From: Sisyra terminalis | Lineage: Eukaryota > Arthropoda > Insecta > Neuroptera > Sisyridae | Direction of reading: 5' to 3' | DNA: 64,000 nucleotides | NCBI GenBank assembly: GCA_958496175.1 | Contig: OY292277.1 | Span: forward strand, 42,915,050-42,979,049 | Part shown: piece by piece, positions 1 through 11,058 of the stretch | Layout: the number at the start of each line of letters is the position of its first letter | How positions within the stretch are numbered: position 1 is the first letter of the stretch | Made by a program: the position numbers and the translations under genes | The notes under the pieces: generated by a model | Seen by the model: only the letters and a program-made list of their open reading frames with translations | Database searches by the model: none | Told to the model about the DNA's origin: nothing

Positions 1-1477
1 CCGGTAAGTCAAAAAGCCTTTATTTGACTCCAACTTGATAGAGCTTTTCTGTATGATCAATACGACAACAGTGGCGCCATTGCCTTTAGCAAATAAGTAT
101 CAAAGTTAACTAATTTCATTCATCTTTTGGAATACAACTACATCAAAAATCTCACTTTGAGTCTTTGGCAAAAGTAGAATAAACAATAAGGAGTGTATTT
201 TGATTGTAATAATTAAAAACATAATGAACTAATCAACTATCGTGAAAAAGGGGAAATGGAATAGGGAACACGAAATTGTTTTTCTTCTAAAAAAATTATA
301 AGATGTCAAAAATCTATTGGGTAAATAATTTTGGCTATCTACCCGAAATTGGTTAATGTTTGATGCATTTTATGATTACTTGCAACTTTAATACGATACT
401 TGATACAAAATTCTAAACTGGTTTTTAGATGTGGCGCCGTCATTAGTGTGTCTGCAGTACTAACTTAAATCGAAAGTATGTACTTTCTGTAAGGTAGCTT
501 ACAGAAACTAACATAAGTTAGTACTCTAAAGACTCTTGTTGCAACTCCATATCTTGACAAATTTTCCCTTGTGCAGTAGATTGGAATTTACAGTTTCTAA
601 ATATACAGTTTCTAATGCGTACTCTGTGAAGTGTAGCAAGCTCTACCGGTACTAGATCTCGAATTGATGCCATTTTTTTAACAATGCATTTAAATCTTTT
701 TATCTATACTCCGTAATCTGGGCATTCACATGGAATAGGTGACTTATATGGATAGCTTTAATAAATAACTTAGACAACTCTAAAATGTATTGACTAATGG
801 AAGAATTTTCCTCATTTTTGGCAAAAACGGCTTCTTATTATAAGGTTATATTAAAGGCCATATGGACCTATGGGTTTCAATCCTAGGGGTTTGCATTAAA
901 CTCTAACGTTAAGATTCTCTAGAGATTTCAGTCAAATAATAAAGGCTCCCTACTATTAACAACGGTGAGGTAGGAAATTCAACAATATAGCAAAAAGTAT
1001 CTAGAGAAGTTCAACGTCCATCCTAATAGCTTAGCAGTTAAAACCTTTTAGAGAATAGCGAGATCACAAAACGACTTCAAAGATGGCATCCCATAAATCT
1101 CCCTAATCAGTTTCAGGACTAGAAAAATTTCGCAGTAGTCCCCTGGGACTTCTAACAGAACAAAAGTACTTATTGCAACACCATGTACATGGATTGTGCT
1201 AAAAAAAGGAAGTATCCAAATGACCATTTTTGTACAAAAATGTTTCTAATGGACGTATTTAAGCAGCTGAGGTAGTAGATTTTACTCTACATTAAGTGTA
1301 AAAACAATCAATCACCCCCTATTTTACCATTGTTAGTAAACGATTTGAATTTTCAAACTTAAATGGGACCAACTTCGAACTACTTTGTAAAAAATGCTTT
1401 TTGGTTTTGCGAAAAAAATATATGTTATAAATGTATATAAAAGTCTTCGATTTTTTGTCGGTTATAAAAATATAGAG

Positions 1478-1708
1478 CAGTGTTTCTTAACCTTGGGTAC
1501 CCGCACTCTTGAGAGTGCGGGAAGGTATTTTTTGGGATGCGAGAGAAGCTCTTATTAATATACATAAATTATGAAATTTTTGATAGTAAATTTCGCAAAA
1601 AATGAATTTTTCTAAACTAGAAAAAAAAACACATTTTTCAATGGGGTGCCGAGACCAATTTTTAGATTCAAAGGGATGCGGCTCATTAAAAAAAGTTAAG
1701 AAACATTG
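1478..1708. mobile_element. hAT-type MITE, 231 bp
   Basis: Ends are CAGTGTTTCTTAACC and its imperfect inverse GTTAAGAAACATTG. The flanking 8-mers ATATAGAG (1470-1477) and ATTTAGAG (1709-1716) differ by one base, which is the 8-bp target duplication expected of hAT elements. Its left part contains a short GC-rich hairpin (CCCGCACTC/GAGTGCGGG). There is no coding sequence. Confidence 0.8.
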
Positions 1709-1904
1709 ATTTAGAGTTATTTTATATTTTATTTAGCAAAAAAAACGAGTACGCTTACTAGTTTCGTTGCAAATGTAAGCTCAAATATTAGATGTAGTTG
1801 TTTTTCGTGAACTTCCAAAGAATACACGAAGTAGATAGTAAACTTTGATATTTTTTGCGGTCTATATTTTTTAAACACTTTATATATCATAAAACTTTAC
1901 ATTC

Positions 1905-2495
1905 TTGGGTTCTTCTGGTGCCCCTTCAACATTGAAGATTGCCGATCATCATGGCTTTTTAAATTTTTGATACCACAGTTCGGAAAAGCTTTCTAGTGCT
2001 TTTCTCGAATTATCCCTGAAGGTTGGCTGGCCAGGATGATCTTCTTCTTCCCAAAGCTCTTATTCCTTCAATCCAACCCTAAATAATAAATAAAAGTTCG
2101 TGATATTTCTTGTTGTGTATAACGTTTTTCTTCACGATGAAAATCATAAAAGCTTTTTTGGTACTAGACTCCGAACAATACCTCAGGTACGTCCCGTAGC
2201 TAATGAAACTCTCTAGATAACGAATGGTTAATGTTTAAATGGCTATAACTCAAAAAATATTTGAGATATCGATTCGAAATTTTAATACGTAATTCTTAAA
2301 GGTTTAATCTATCTAAAGAAATTTGAAAAAAATGTGCCCCTTAATATAGTTAGTATTTCTTCATTTTGCAAGTGGTCCCTTCAAGGGATAGACCCACAGC
2401 TTAAATTCGGTAAATTTGTCTTCTAGTCTCTGGGTAAGTGTCCATTCTTCTGTTCCGTACAAGATAATAGGGAACAAATAGCTCTTGATCATTTT
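1905..2495 (-). pseudogene. RTE-type non-LTR retrotransposon relic (3' end of ORF)
   Basis: On the minus strand, about 2492-2391 reads openly through a reverse-transcriptase thumb segment containing IKSYLFPIILYGTEEWTL, the familiar YxF..LYGxExWTL block of RTE-like elements. Further along the same strand, about 2010-1910 in a shifted frame gives LFRTVVSKI then KAMMIGNL, resembling the usual C-terminal block of the same proteins. Order and strand agree. The copy is broken by frameshifts and stops and lacks its 5' part. Clade assignment rests on motif recall only. Confidence 0.65.
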
Positions 2496-2639
2496 TTTTA
2501 GATAATAAAGGATAAAATAATGAAAATTCATCAGGTGCACTAGGTACTAGTTGCTTTTACTAGTCCTTCATATTATTCCAAATTCAGTACTAATTTTTCG
2601 AAAAAAAAGTGGTCCATTATTGTCGCATTGATCGTACAG

Positions 2640-3790
2640 CACAGCAAAGACATAAACCCGTTTGACCACTGTCCAAGTTGATTACACATTTCATACAACT
2701 CCCACAACATCCCTTAATTATCGCTTTTAATTCTCCGAACGAACAGTTGCACTGACCACCGCTAGATTCCACCACTTGTGTTCAAAGTTTAATTGTAACA
2801 TTGTTGAACTGACCGAGGGTTGTTTTACAGATATCTCATTTCATTTGAACCATGAAATTTTAACGACCCTCTCGTCGAATTTATTCCCTCATTATCCCCC
2901 GACAGCAGAAGCGTCGCAAACGGTTCAACTCGATTTTTCTTTATCTGTTGTTTTTAAGAGACTCGAGCTTAATCTTTCTCGTTAACAAAACAGTTTCAAG
3001 CTGTTAATTCCTCGTCGCAAGAAATGCGACGAAATAAAATATTGATGTCAATCGAGTCGAGAGATTTAAGTCGAAACAAAAATGTTCGAGTCGAGAAAAA
3101 GACTGTTAATCCGGTGGCATTAGAAAGCGAATAAGACGGCTGGTCATAAAGCAGGGTTAAGTAGACGGGTGAATTGGGGGTGAAACGGGGGCGATTTGTA
3201 CGACGCGGTGGTGTGAAATTCTGGGCGAGGGTATTTTTATTTCAGTAACAAAATCCCTCTAATGAGGCACAGAGAATGACATTTATCTTGAGTAGGAAGA
3301 AAATAGGAAGGAAGGGTTACGGGCGTAACGACGGCTCACGGTGATTATGAAACCCTCTTTAAAACAAACGCCGAACAGGACTTGGACTAATGCCGCTTTA
3401 TATGTGCCATTGTGTATGTGTATGTGAAGGCGGCAGTAACAATTTCGTTTCAATGATTCCCTAACTCACCCCTAATTTCCCACCCCCATAAACCACCCGT
3501 TCATTGTGTGTCGGCATGGCAATGCCACCGGTCGGACCGCTTGTGTGGAAACGTAAAGTTACGCGGTCGCTAACTCAGTGTCGCTAGCTCCATTCGTAAT
3601 ATACATAAGTGGCGCAAGATTACTCTCCAACGTCGTCCGGGTCTTGTTAACACTCTCCCCCAACATATAATTTTATTATTATATATAAGGGTGGTATGTA
3701 CTAGAGGGTGGTTATACCTGTTAGATGCCCGGTCGCTCCACGTCACCTTCACACCCGTTTAAAACTTCGCCAACTTGATGTCAAGTAAAA
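2640..3790. other. repeat-poor, less AT-rich island
   Basis: Base composition is clearly less AT-rich than the surroundings, low-complexity tracts are few, and I see no transposon ends. Short reading frames at 2776-2985 and 3570-3752 have no recognisable protein features. Candidate intronic regulatory DNA; that function is inference from composition and context. Confidence 0.35.
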
Positions 3791-3979
3791 TCCCTCAAAT
3801 ATACGACACACGCCCATGTATACCTACTATTTATTTATTTAGATAACTTTCCAGATTGATAACATTTCGACACACCAAAAAGCTCTTCGTCGCCAATTTT
3901 AATTAGATTTTCTTCAAATCAAATGAGTGTAATTATAACGGATTTAATTAGGTTTTCTCGGTAGAAACAAACATTACTA

Positions 3980-4915
3980 ATTAATATATTTTCTTGAATC
4001 GATTTTCTTTGTTCATCGAAGTATCAAATTTTCGATAAGGGTTGAAAAAGACATCGACGTAACTCTACCTATTGATTGGATTGATTAGTGTTAAATTAAA
4101 AACCAAAGAAATAAGGACTCCAGAATATTCAAGTAACTCTCTGAAATAATCTGTACATATTTCGGGGGACACAATAGTTTTGGGAAGGGTTGGGTGGAGA
4201 AAACCACATAAAAGCTCCTGCGGTCACCTGGAGATCCATAAAGCTCATCCTCTGGAGCTTATTAAAAATTTTCATTGAAATGATTTATAATTACTTGTAT
4301 ATTTTTTTGAATCGATTTTCTTTATTCATTGGAGTATTAAATTTCTATAAGGGTTGAAAAAGACATCGGCGTAACTCTACCTACTGATTGGATTGATTGG
4401 TGTTAAATTAAAAACCAAAGAAATAAGGACTCCAGAATATTCAAGTAACTCTCTGAAATAATCTGTACATATTGCGGGGGACACAATAGTTTTGGGAAGG
4501 GTTGGGTGGAAAAAAATACAAAAAAGCTCCTGCGTAGACCTGGAGATCCCAAAAGCTCATCTCCTAGAGCTTATTGGATATTTTCATAAAAAAATGATTT
4601 ATAATTACTTGTATATTTTCTTTGTTCTTTGGAGTATCAAATTTTCGATAAGGGTTGAAAAAGACATCGACGTAACTCTACCTATTGATTGGATTGATTG
4701 GTGTTAAATTAAAAACCAAAGATATAAGGACTCCAGAATATTCAAGTAACTCTCTGAAATAAGCTGTATATATTTCGGGGGACACAATAGTTGTGGGAAG
4801 GGTTGTGTGAAGTAAACCACAAAAAAGCTCCTGTGGTCACCTGGAGATTTATAAAGCTCATCCTCTGGAGCTTATTAAAAATTTTCATTGAAATGATTTA
4901 TAATTACCTGTAAGC
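3980..4915. repeat. tandem repeat, three copies of ~305 bp
   Basis: The landmark GGGTTGAAAAAGACATCG recurs at 4039, 4351 and 4652, giving periods of 312 and 301 bp, and the flanking sequence aligns along the whole unit. Each unit carries two AAAGCTC motifs and a GGAGCTTATT or close variant. A reading frame at 4492-4707 falls inside the array and is not a gene. Confidence 0.9.
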
Positions 4916-4924
4916 ACAATCCAG

Positions 4925-5665
4925 AGTATATAGAACTAGGCGTGGACGTCATTTTGGAGCTTTTTTTTTACCAAATTTCGAAAGATATTAGTTTAAAAAC
5001 ATACAAATGGAGTAAGCACTAGTTTAGGCATTTTTGCGGTAAAATATTTCAAATAAATGGTTTATTAAGTTCTTCAATGTACTTAAAGGTAGATGTGGAT
5101 GTCATTTTCTAGAGCTTTCTTCTAAATTTCAAAGAACATTAGCTCGAAAATCAGACATACAGGAAACTTCGGATAACTTCGCATAGGTCTAGCTAAATTA
5201 AGTTTTTCCATAATTATGAGCTATATAATACAATTTTTCTAAAATTTCAAAAGATATTAGTTTGAAAACATACAAATGAAGGAAGCACTAGTTTAGGCAT
5301 TTTTGGGGTAAAATGTTACAAATAAATGGTTTATTAAGTTCTTCAAAATTTCGAAAAATATATGCTCAAAAATCAGACATACAGGAAACTACGGATAACT
5401 TTGCATGGGTTTGACTAAATTAAGTTTTTGCTATAACTATAAGCTATATAATACTATATTTTGGGGTAAAATGTTACAAATAATTGGATTAAGTTCCTTA
5501 ATCTACTTTAAGGTAGACGTGGATGTTATCTTCTGGAGTTTTCTTCTAAATTTCGAAAAATATTAGCTCAAAAATCATACCTTCCGGAAACTTTGGATAA
5601 ATTAGCATAGGTCTGACTAAATTAAGTTTTTGCCATAACTATAAACTATATAATGCTATATAAAC
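4925..5665. repeat. degenerate tandem repeat, about three ~210-260 bp units
   Basis: Blocks such as GGTTTATTAAGTTCTTCAA, ATCAGACATACAGGAAACT and CTAAATTAAGTTTTT recur in order near 5055-5225, 5325-5425 and 5490-5640. Copies differ by indels and substitutions. The array directly follows the 305-bp array but is unrelated in sequence apart from the shared AGCTTT-type motifs. Confidence 0.7.
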
Positions 5666-5669
5666 GTCT

Positions 5670-7359
5670 GCTGTTTGAATTTTACTGTTTATTTTCTAGA
5701 AATTCTAGAAATACAATTTGAAAAGCCATTGTAAAGTTTAAGAAATATCCACTGATATAAACCAATGGTTCCCCAAATTGGGGGAACCACGACCAATCTA
5801 GCGAAAACTTCCAATTTTGGAACCCACTTCTCAGGATTTATGAAGAAAAACTGTTCAAATAAGTAATAAATAGGTTTTCAATGTATCATTCTATTGTTAT
5901 AGTTTTCCAATACTCCTTCGTGGCCCATGCTTTTGAAAATGTTGATTTCGATAAAACCAGGACATCCTTAAAACTTCAGTGAACAACTTTGGAAATGCGT
6001 TGTATTCTGGAGGACCTAGTATATAGTATATACAACAAGCAGCTAATAGTAGCAGAATAGGCTTAAGATTCAATAAAAAAATCATAAGACATTAAAACTT
6101 ATAGGAGCCTACTGGTGGCCAAGGGGTCATGGTGACATTAAAATTATAATACATTGTGGGGAAAACTGGAAACCATTGAAAGCTCTTTTGCATCATAAAA
6201 TCAAAATTTTCAGTTGAAATTTTTCTCCTTAATGTAAAAATTAATGATTAGAGTTTATCAAATGAATCAATTGAGATACAATGTTGGTGTAGGGATTACT
6301 TGATTACTACGTACCATCTGTGGGTTTTAACAACTTGATTCAATTCTTGAAATAAAAGTTTTATCGTTTTATTGTCTCAAGGAACCAAATTATAAGCTTT
6401 AGAGTAGGAGTATAAATAAAATATTCTTAATATCGCAATTAAATTTTGCAATATTATTGTACAAGAATTCAGTTTTTTTTTATAGTTTCAAGCAAAAGCT
6501 TCCATTGCTCTCTTATTTGTATATTTCAAGGAGTTAATTCTAGTTTTTTCTTTTTATACTTCAGCTTGGGTTTCTATTATAAAAAACCTAATAAAAGCAC
6601 TACGCTAAAGGACAAATTCTAAAAGCTTTTAAACGCTTCTGAAGTTAATATAAGGTATTATGGGATTTCTACTAGTATTACCTTCTGTGTGCTTGGTGGA
6701 ATTCGAAAAGCTCTCTTCATTTTAAAATGCTTATACAGCTTTTACAAAATCAAAGTTAGTGAGTCGAAATATTTAGTACTCGTGATTAGTCAATTGGTTT
6801 TATTTTTGCTTAGTTAACAAAAAAGCTTTCACAGTTTTCATTTTTGGAAAAAAGCTTATTCGAGCTTAAAATTTAGTCGATACTTCTAAAATTTTAACTT
6901 TTCAATAAAATATAAAAAATGTATAGGTGAGGAATTATTAATTTGAGCTTTTATGGGAATATAGAAAAAGGCTTTATAAAGCTCAAGATATTATCACATT
7001 TTTTTATAGCTTATGCTACAAGAAAATCACGTTATGTTAATGTGTTACATAAGAAGGTTAAATGTATGTCGCAAATAAGAAGATCAAAGTCGAGAGTTTT
7101 TAACGGAGTTGCTGGTGATTTAATTTGGAAAAGACGACAGGGTTGGATTCAGATTTTTTTTCCAAACCATTTTTCGTTTTTGTGACCTAGATTCGTCACG
7201 TGGAATTCAAATGTAAAAATATGCATCTAATGGGAATGAAAAATTGAGTAAGAAAAGCCCGATCGATTAATGCCTCGCAGCACAACCTTAGAAATTTTAT
7301 TAATTGTAGCATTAATCCGGGATCGTGTAGGTATATAGGGACTTATGTACGTATGTGTA
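5670..7359. other. AT-rich sequence, no gene seen
   Basis: No coding signal or clear element boundaries. Around 5770-5815 a GGTTCCCC/GGGGAACC stretch resembles one end of a hAT MITE, but no partner end was found. AAAGCT/AGCTTT hexamers are dense between 6180 and 6990. Confidence 0.5.
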
Positions 7360-7686
7360 TGTAAGTATATATTCTGCCGCCTCTTCTATTGACGACGGTG
7401 ACGGCGGTTGGAGGCGTCGGGGGCAGCATACTCTCGCGAGGTTAGGAGGTCGACTTGAGGTGACGCGTTGCGGCGCACCAATCAGGTTTGAGGCATCCCT
7501 ACCCGACCAATAGCATTGCTGCTATCCGACCAAATGAATACTGGCGGTTTTATTATTGATACTCGAGTTCACCAAACCATTTGGATGACTGTATTTCTTT
7601 CCCCATTTCTTGTCCTCCTCACTTATAGTCTATCGCTTTCACTAGTTCTCCCATTATATCCTCTCCTTCCTCCCATTTTCACCTGC
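7360..7686. other. GC-richer intronic island before the exon
   Basis: A locally GC-rich block with CG dinucleotides (for example GACGACGGTGACGGCGG) ends exactly at the TTAA target of the piggyBac insertion. A reading frame at 7516-7830 crosses the transposon boundary and so is not a gene. Candidate regulatory DNA of the RUNX gene, by position and composition only. Confidence 0.35.
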
Positions 7687-7690
7687 TTAA

Positions 7691-9109
7691 CCTTCCCGGT
7701 CCGAAGCGGGGTTTTTACGTACCCCAGGCACCCCATGGATCACTTTAAAATCTTCAACTTTCTAAAAATTATTTTAATGATTATATGTTTCACTCTACTA
7801 CGGCACAAAGAAGAGAGACAGTTTTATTGAGTTTCTTCTGTGATTATTTCATAATTCTCAAAATGCAAATTGCAAAGTGTAAACCGAAAGTGATAATTGT
7901 AAAATGCATTGTTTTCTTTCTCAAACGTTTAGTTGTGTATTCATTCTTGAACGTGCAACATCTTATCGATCTTACCTGCTTATTTCTAAACCAGTGTTTC
8001 TAAATTTCTTTACATCAATTCCTTTAGCGAACAATTTTTTTTAAATGATGTGACTCTCACCGGAACAATCAGGAGAAACAAAAGAGAAATATTTATCAAT
8101 CAAAAATCAAGCGGTGACTATTATCCACAGAAGTCAAAAATATTGAAGTAGAAGATGGTCCGCGAAAAAGGCCAAATATTATTATTCATTATAATAAAAC
8201 CAAAGGAGCTGTCGATACTGGAGACAAAATGACCCAACAGTATAGTCTTGTTAGGACTACTAGAAGGTGGCCGTTCAGAATAGTCATGGAAATAATAGAT
8301 ATGGCTGCATTAAATGCTTACATTATTTGGGTACAAAATAAACCAGATTGGCGAAAAGGAAACCGTAGCCGAAGACAAGCATTTCTTCGAGAATTGGCTA
8401 CGGAATTGCTAAAAGAAAATGTTTTAAAACGGAAAAACAACAATGTAAATTACCACAAGCACATTCAACTCGGCTTTGAGTTATTTGACCAAGTTATCAA
8501 TAATGGAAATAGCACTCCAACGAAGAACCTTCAATTGGCAGTAGAGCAAGACCAGCAGGATATACCAAAAACTACGAGTTGTAGTTTTTGCCCAAGAAGT
8601 GAAGACAGAAAATTTAAAATTCGATGTGACTTATTAATAATATGATGTAACTTATTCACCGCTATCAAATTAAAACAATTTCTTGTCCAAATTGTAAACA
8701 TTAATTTATAGTCTGTAAAAATGTATTATAGTAATCTAAATATATCTAACAAATCTAAATATATAGTTTTATTATAAGTAAATTAGTTTTGTAATATTTT
8801 AGCTATATAAACTATATGAACTATTTCTTTTATACCTAAGTTCTTTTGTAAATAATTTTTATTTTTTATGGTTTTTAAGTTGTAATTATATTATTTTTTT
8901 TTAATTTTGATTACCATTTAAAAAAAATATGCACATATTATGTACTTTAGAATTTTTTTGAAAAAATTAAAATATTTGTAATACTCAAAAAAAATTTTCA
9001 TTTAAAAACCTATTTCACTTTGTTTGAGAAGCACTGGATTTGGTCTGGGGTATGTCGGATACCCCGCTTCGGACCATTTGAAATTTTTCAACCCTCCGTG
9101 TCGGAAAGG
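7691..9109 (+). mobile_element. internally deleted piggyBac-like element
   Basis: TTAA at 7687-7690 and 9110-9113 flanks the element. The left end reads CCTTCCCGGTCCGAAGCGGG. The inverted right end begins CCTTTCCGACACGGAGGG and reaches the shared GGTCCGAAGCGGGG block about 30 bp further in. The interior keeps only the C-terminal part of a transposase, so the 5' two-thirds of the gene is deleted. The element is inserted 73 bp upstream of the RUNX exon acceptor. A hAT-like CAGTGTTTCT...AGAAGCACTG pair lies inside (about 7992-9036) but lacks a target duplication. Confidence 0.85.
8110..8645 (+). pseudogene. piggyBac transposase C-terminal fragment
   Basis: The frame ending at 8645 reads RPNIIIHYNKTKGAVDTGDK just before 8229 and then continues for 138 codons with RWPFRIVMEIIDMAALNAYI. 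In the piggyBac (DDE_Tnp_1_7) family the VDTxD segment carries the third catalytic aspartate, followed by the helical region and a C-terminal cysteine-rich domain. Here the tail keeps only a partial cysteine cluster (CSFC...C). The first two catalytic aspartates are absent through internal deletion, so no active transposase is expected. The frame is otherwise open, suggesting fairly recent loss. Confidence 0.85.
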
Positions 9110-9186
9110 TTAATGACGTCAAAAGACGGTTGATTATGTTTTCTTTTCGTGATGTTATCTTAGACGAGTTTTCTGTTTTTCTTCAG

Positions 9187-9393
9187 GTTTGGCTCACCAT
9201 TTAGCTGGACCGACTGGAGAGTGGGGTCGACCGCCCGGATATCCTGCGGGACACCCGTTACTGCCAACTCATCCTCATCATCCGACACATCTTCATCATC
9301 CCGGCCATCATCATATTAATTCGACACATGCGCATTTATGGCGAGAACAAATGTTCGCAGCGTTGGATCGACCACCCGATATATCCCCGCCTG
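9187..9393 (+). CDS. RUNX transcription factor, penultimate coding exon
   Basis: This exon encodes 68 complete codons after a split first codon (GT at 9187-9188). The acceptor TTTTTCTTCAG precedes it and the donor CCTG/GTAAAA follows. The peptide is rich in histidine and proline (GYPAGHPLLPTHPHHPTHLH and a following HHHINSTHAHLW), typical of the low-complexity linker C-terminal to a Runt domain rather than the domain itself. It joins in frame to the exon at 9456, restoring a GAA codon and giving DISPPEPASSS. The family is recognised from the C-terminal motif in the next exon; this segment alone would not identify it. The paralogue (runt, lozenge, RunxA or RunxB) cannot be decided here. The Runt domain, start codon and promoter are not in view. 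Confidence 0.85.
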
Positions 9394-9455
9394 GTAAAAT
9401 TGGCTTAAAACCAAAGAAAAAAAGCAAAAAGGACTCATGTTTTTTCAATTTTTAG
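9394..9455 (+). other. 62-bp intron between the last two RUNX exons
   Basis: It starts GTAAAA and ends TTTTTCAATTTTTAG, a size typical of short insect introns, and its removal keeps the frame. If retained, it would be translated as a short basic tail with KPKKKSKKD and stop at the TAG of the acceptor itself (9453-9455), losing the last exon. Confidence 0.85.
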
Positions 9456-10225
9456 AACCAGCGTCTTCGTCGACGTCGTCCATTGGACCTATTTCGGTGA
9501 GCTGCACAGCAGCTCATAGTACTACGTCACCAAAATCTTCTCCAACCGTTACAGATCATCGTTCGACTAGTGGTTTATTAACAAGTTTACCTGGTCAGAT
9601 GTCTCCAACAAATGAAGAAGATGATATATCTGTAACAGGTTCCACCTCACCACCAGCTACAGAACGTCAAGCACCTGTTTTGTCTTCACATAGCCTCAGT
9701 AGTCCACCTTCATCCACATCCATGATCCACACACCCCATCATCACTTATTTAACAGTGCTCTAGCTGCATCCCTATTCTTAAATGCAGCCCCCTTACTTC
9801 CACCTCCTGGACAGTGGCTGTATTCCCATTTATATCCTGCAGCCGCCGCCGATTGGTCATCTTGGCTACACCTACGACACAACACTAACAACTTAACACG
9901 ACTCGACTCCTTATCCCCCGTAACTCCACTAGCAAAATTAAATGTTTCGAAACCAAATTGCGATACTGTAAAAGCAAATGAGGGTGGTATCAATTTAACA
10001 GTGCAACGTACCCAAGGTCGAAAAGCTGCCATTACGCTAATTAAACAAAAAAATGATGACTCCAATGTTACGTCAACCGAAAAGAATATTTCTCCACCCC
10101 CGTCAGAACCACATACTCCAGCGATTGCTGCTGATTCCAAAGTTTTGCTGAGCAGTTGCGAAGAAGCGGCGGTGCCCACCAGTGCTACTCTTGGACGACA
10201 TTCGGACGTTTGGCGTCCTTATTAA
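9456..10225 (+). CDS. RUNX transcription factor, last coding exon (VWRPY C-terminus)
   Basis: The exon encodes about 255 residues and ends SDVWRPY followed by TAA. A C-terminal VWRPY is the hallmark of Runt-domain proteins; in that family it recruits the Groucho/TLE co-repressor, so the protein is expected to act in the nucleus and repress or activate targets with CBF-beta-type partners. The rest is Ser/Thr/Pro-rich transactivation-like sequence. It includes a hydrophobic, alanine-rich patch (ALAASLFLNAAPLLPPPGQW, then YPAAAADWSSW) about 120 residues into the exon and a Lys/Arg-containing segment (QGRKAAITLIKQK) nearer the end. Codon use and composition are coherent throughout, with no frameshift. 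The reverse-strand frame at 9742-10179 is a shadow. Family assignment is confident; paralogue identity is not. Confidence 0.92.
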
Positions 10226-10495
10226 AATTTATATTTAATCCGACTTTACAAATCAAAAGCCAACAATTGACAGAAGAAAAACGAATGAACTATGTGCTAA
10301 CAACAATAGTGAATGCATTAAAATTTTATGTATACATTTGTAAATGTGTCCACGCCCGTCCCAGATCACAGTGTATTTAAATAATATCAATAATAAAATT
10401 TTGCATATTAAAATATGCAAATTAGGTATGTATAATATTTATGTATGTAAAATATATATAATAAAATTAAATAAAACTGTTTTAAATTAATGACC
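10226..10495 (+). other. RUNX 3' UTR with three poly(A) signals
   Basis: AATAAA occurs at 10392-10397, 10460-10465 and 10470-10475 downstream of the stop codon, with no transposon between. The true cleavage site cannot be seen; the interval is a reasonable estimate. Confidence 0.6.
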
Positions 10496-10704
10496 TTATG
10501 TTAATTTAAAATCGTAAAAAAAGATGAAAAAAGTTAATCAACGACTTGTATCCAGTAACTATCCCGAAGCAGAATCCCGAATCGTCCTTTTGAAAATCTT
10601 ATCTTCTGACTTGTATTATAAATTTAATAATAGATTCAAAAAATTGCTCACTATATGTCAATAATTGGACAAAATAACAAGTATAAAAGAAAAGTATATA
10701 AATT

Positions 10705-10989
10705 GGTTGTGTCCATAATTTACATAATATTATTTATTTTTAGTAGGATAGTGGACATGAAAGGATGTAAATCCATATACTAATTATTAATTTAGCGACA
10801 CGTTTCGGTCCTTTATGTATATAAACAATATACATCTCAATAATATCGACATTTATTGAGATGTATATTGTGTACTTCATATTAAGAAGCCTGATGAAGG
10901 TCAAATAAAGGACCGAAACGTGTCGCTAAATTAATAATTAGTATATGGATTTACATCCTTTCATGTCCGCTACCCTACTAAAAATAAAT
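10705..10989 (+). mobile_element. palindromic hammerhead-bearing retroelement H1
   Basis: The element is 285 bp and flanked by a perfect 15-bp direct repeat AAAAGTATATAAATT (10690-10704 and 10990-11004). Most of it is a long inverted repeat (arms about 10738-10828 and 10900-10983) around a second small hairpin. Only the right arm keeps the complete hammerhead core; the left arm lacks CTGATGA. A 15-bp duplication fits target-primed retrotransposition better than a cut-and-paste transposon. Confidence 0.7.
10888..10927 (+). ncRNA. hammerhead-like ribozyme motif, H1
   Basis: Stem I is AGC/GCT, core CTGATGA at 10891-10897, stem II GGTC/GACC with an 8-base loop, then GAAA at 10915-10918. A-C pairs with G-U across GU to leave a GUC cleavage triplet ending at 10924. 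One extra A sits between the core and stem II compared with textbook hammerheads. Activity is untested; the very short stem III suggests action as a dimer, as described for small Penelope-associated hammerheads. Confidence 0.55.
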
Positions 10990-11058
10990 AAAAGTATATA
11001 AATTTTGGATAGCACAACGTTTCAACAAGGAGTTTGCCTTTTGTTAGTAGTTGTAGAT

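Larger units (their letters stand above)
1..9186 (+). other. presumed long intron of the RUNX gene
   Basis: The first recognisable RUNX coding exon begins at 9187 with a good polypyrimidine/AG acceptor and an incomplete first codon, so a coding exon must lie upstream. I looked for Runt-domain exons here and saw none, so the stretch is best read as a single large intron continuing beyond the window. It holds the repeats listed separately plus AT-rich DNA with no gene. That it is intronic is inference; an unnoticed short exon of under about 60 codons is possible. Confidence 0.55.

Noticed and set aside
7992..9036. CAGTGTTTCT/AGAAGCACTG pair inside the piggyBac relic, possible nested hAT
   Set aside because: The 8 bases outside the two ends do not match, and the transposase frame between them belongs to piggyBac.
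9742..10179. 145-codon minus-strand frame
   Set aside because: It is the reverse complement of the RUNX last exon, whose plus-strand reading ends in VWRPY and is clearly the coding one.
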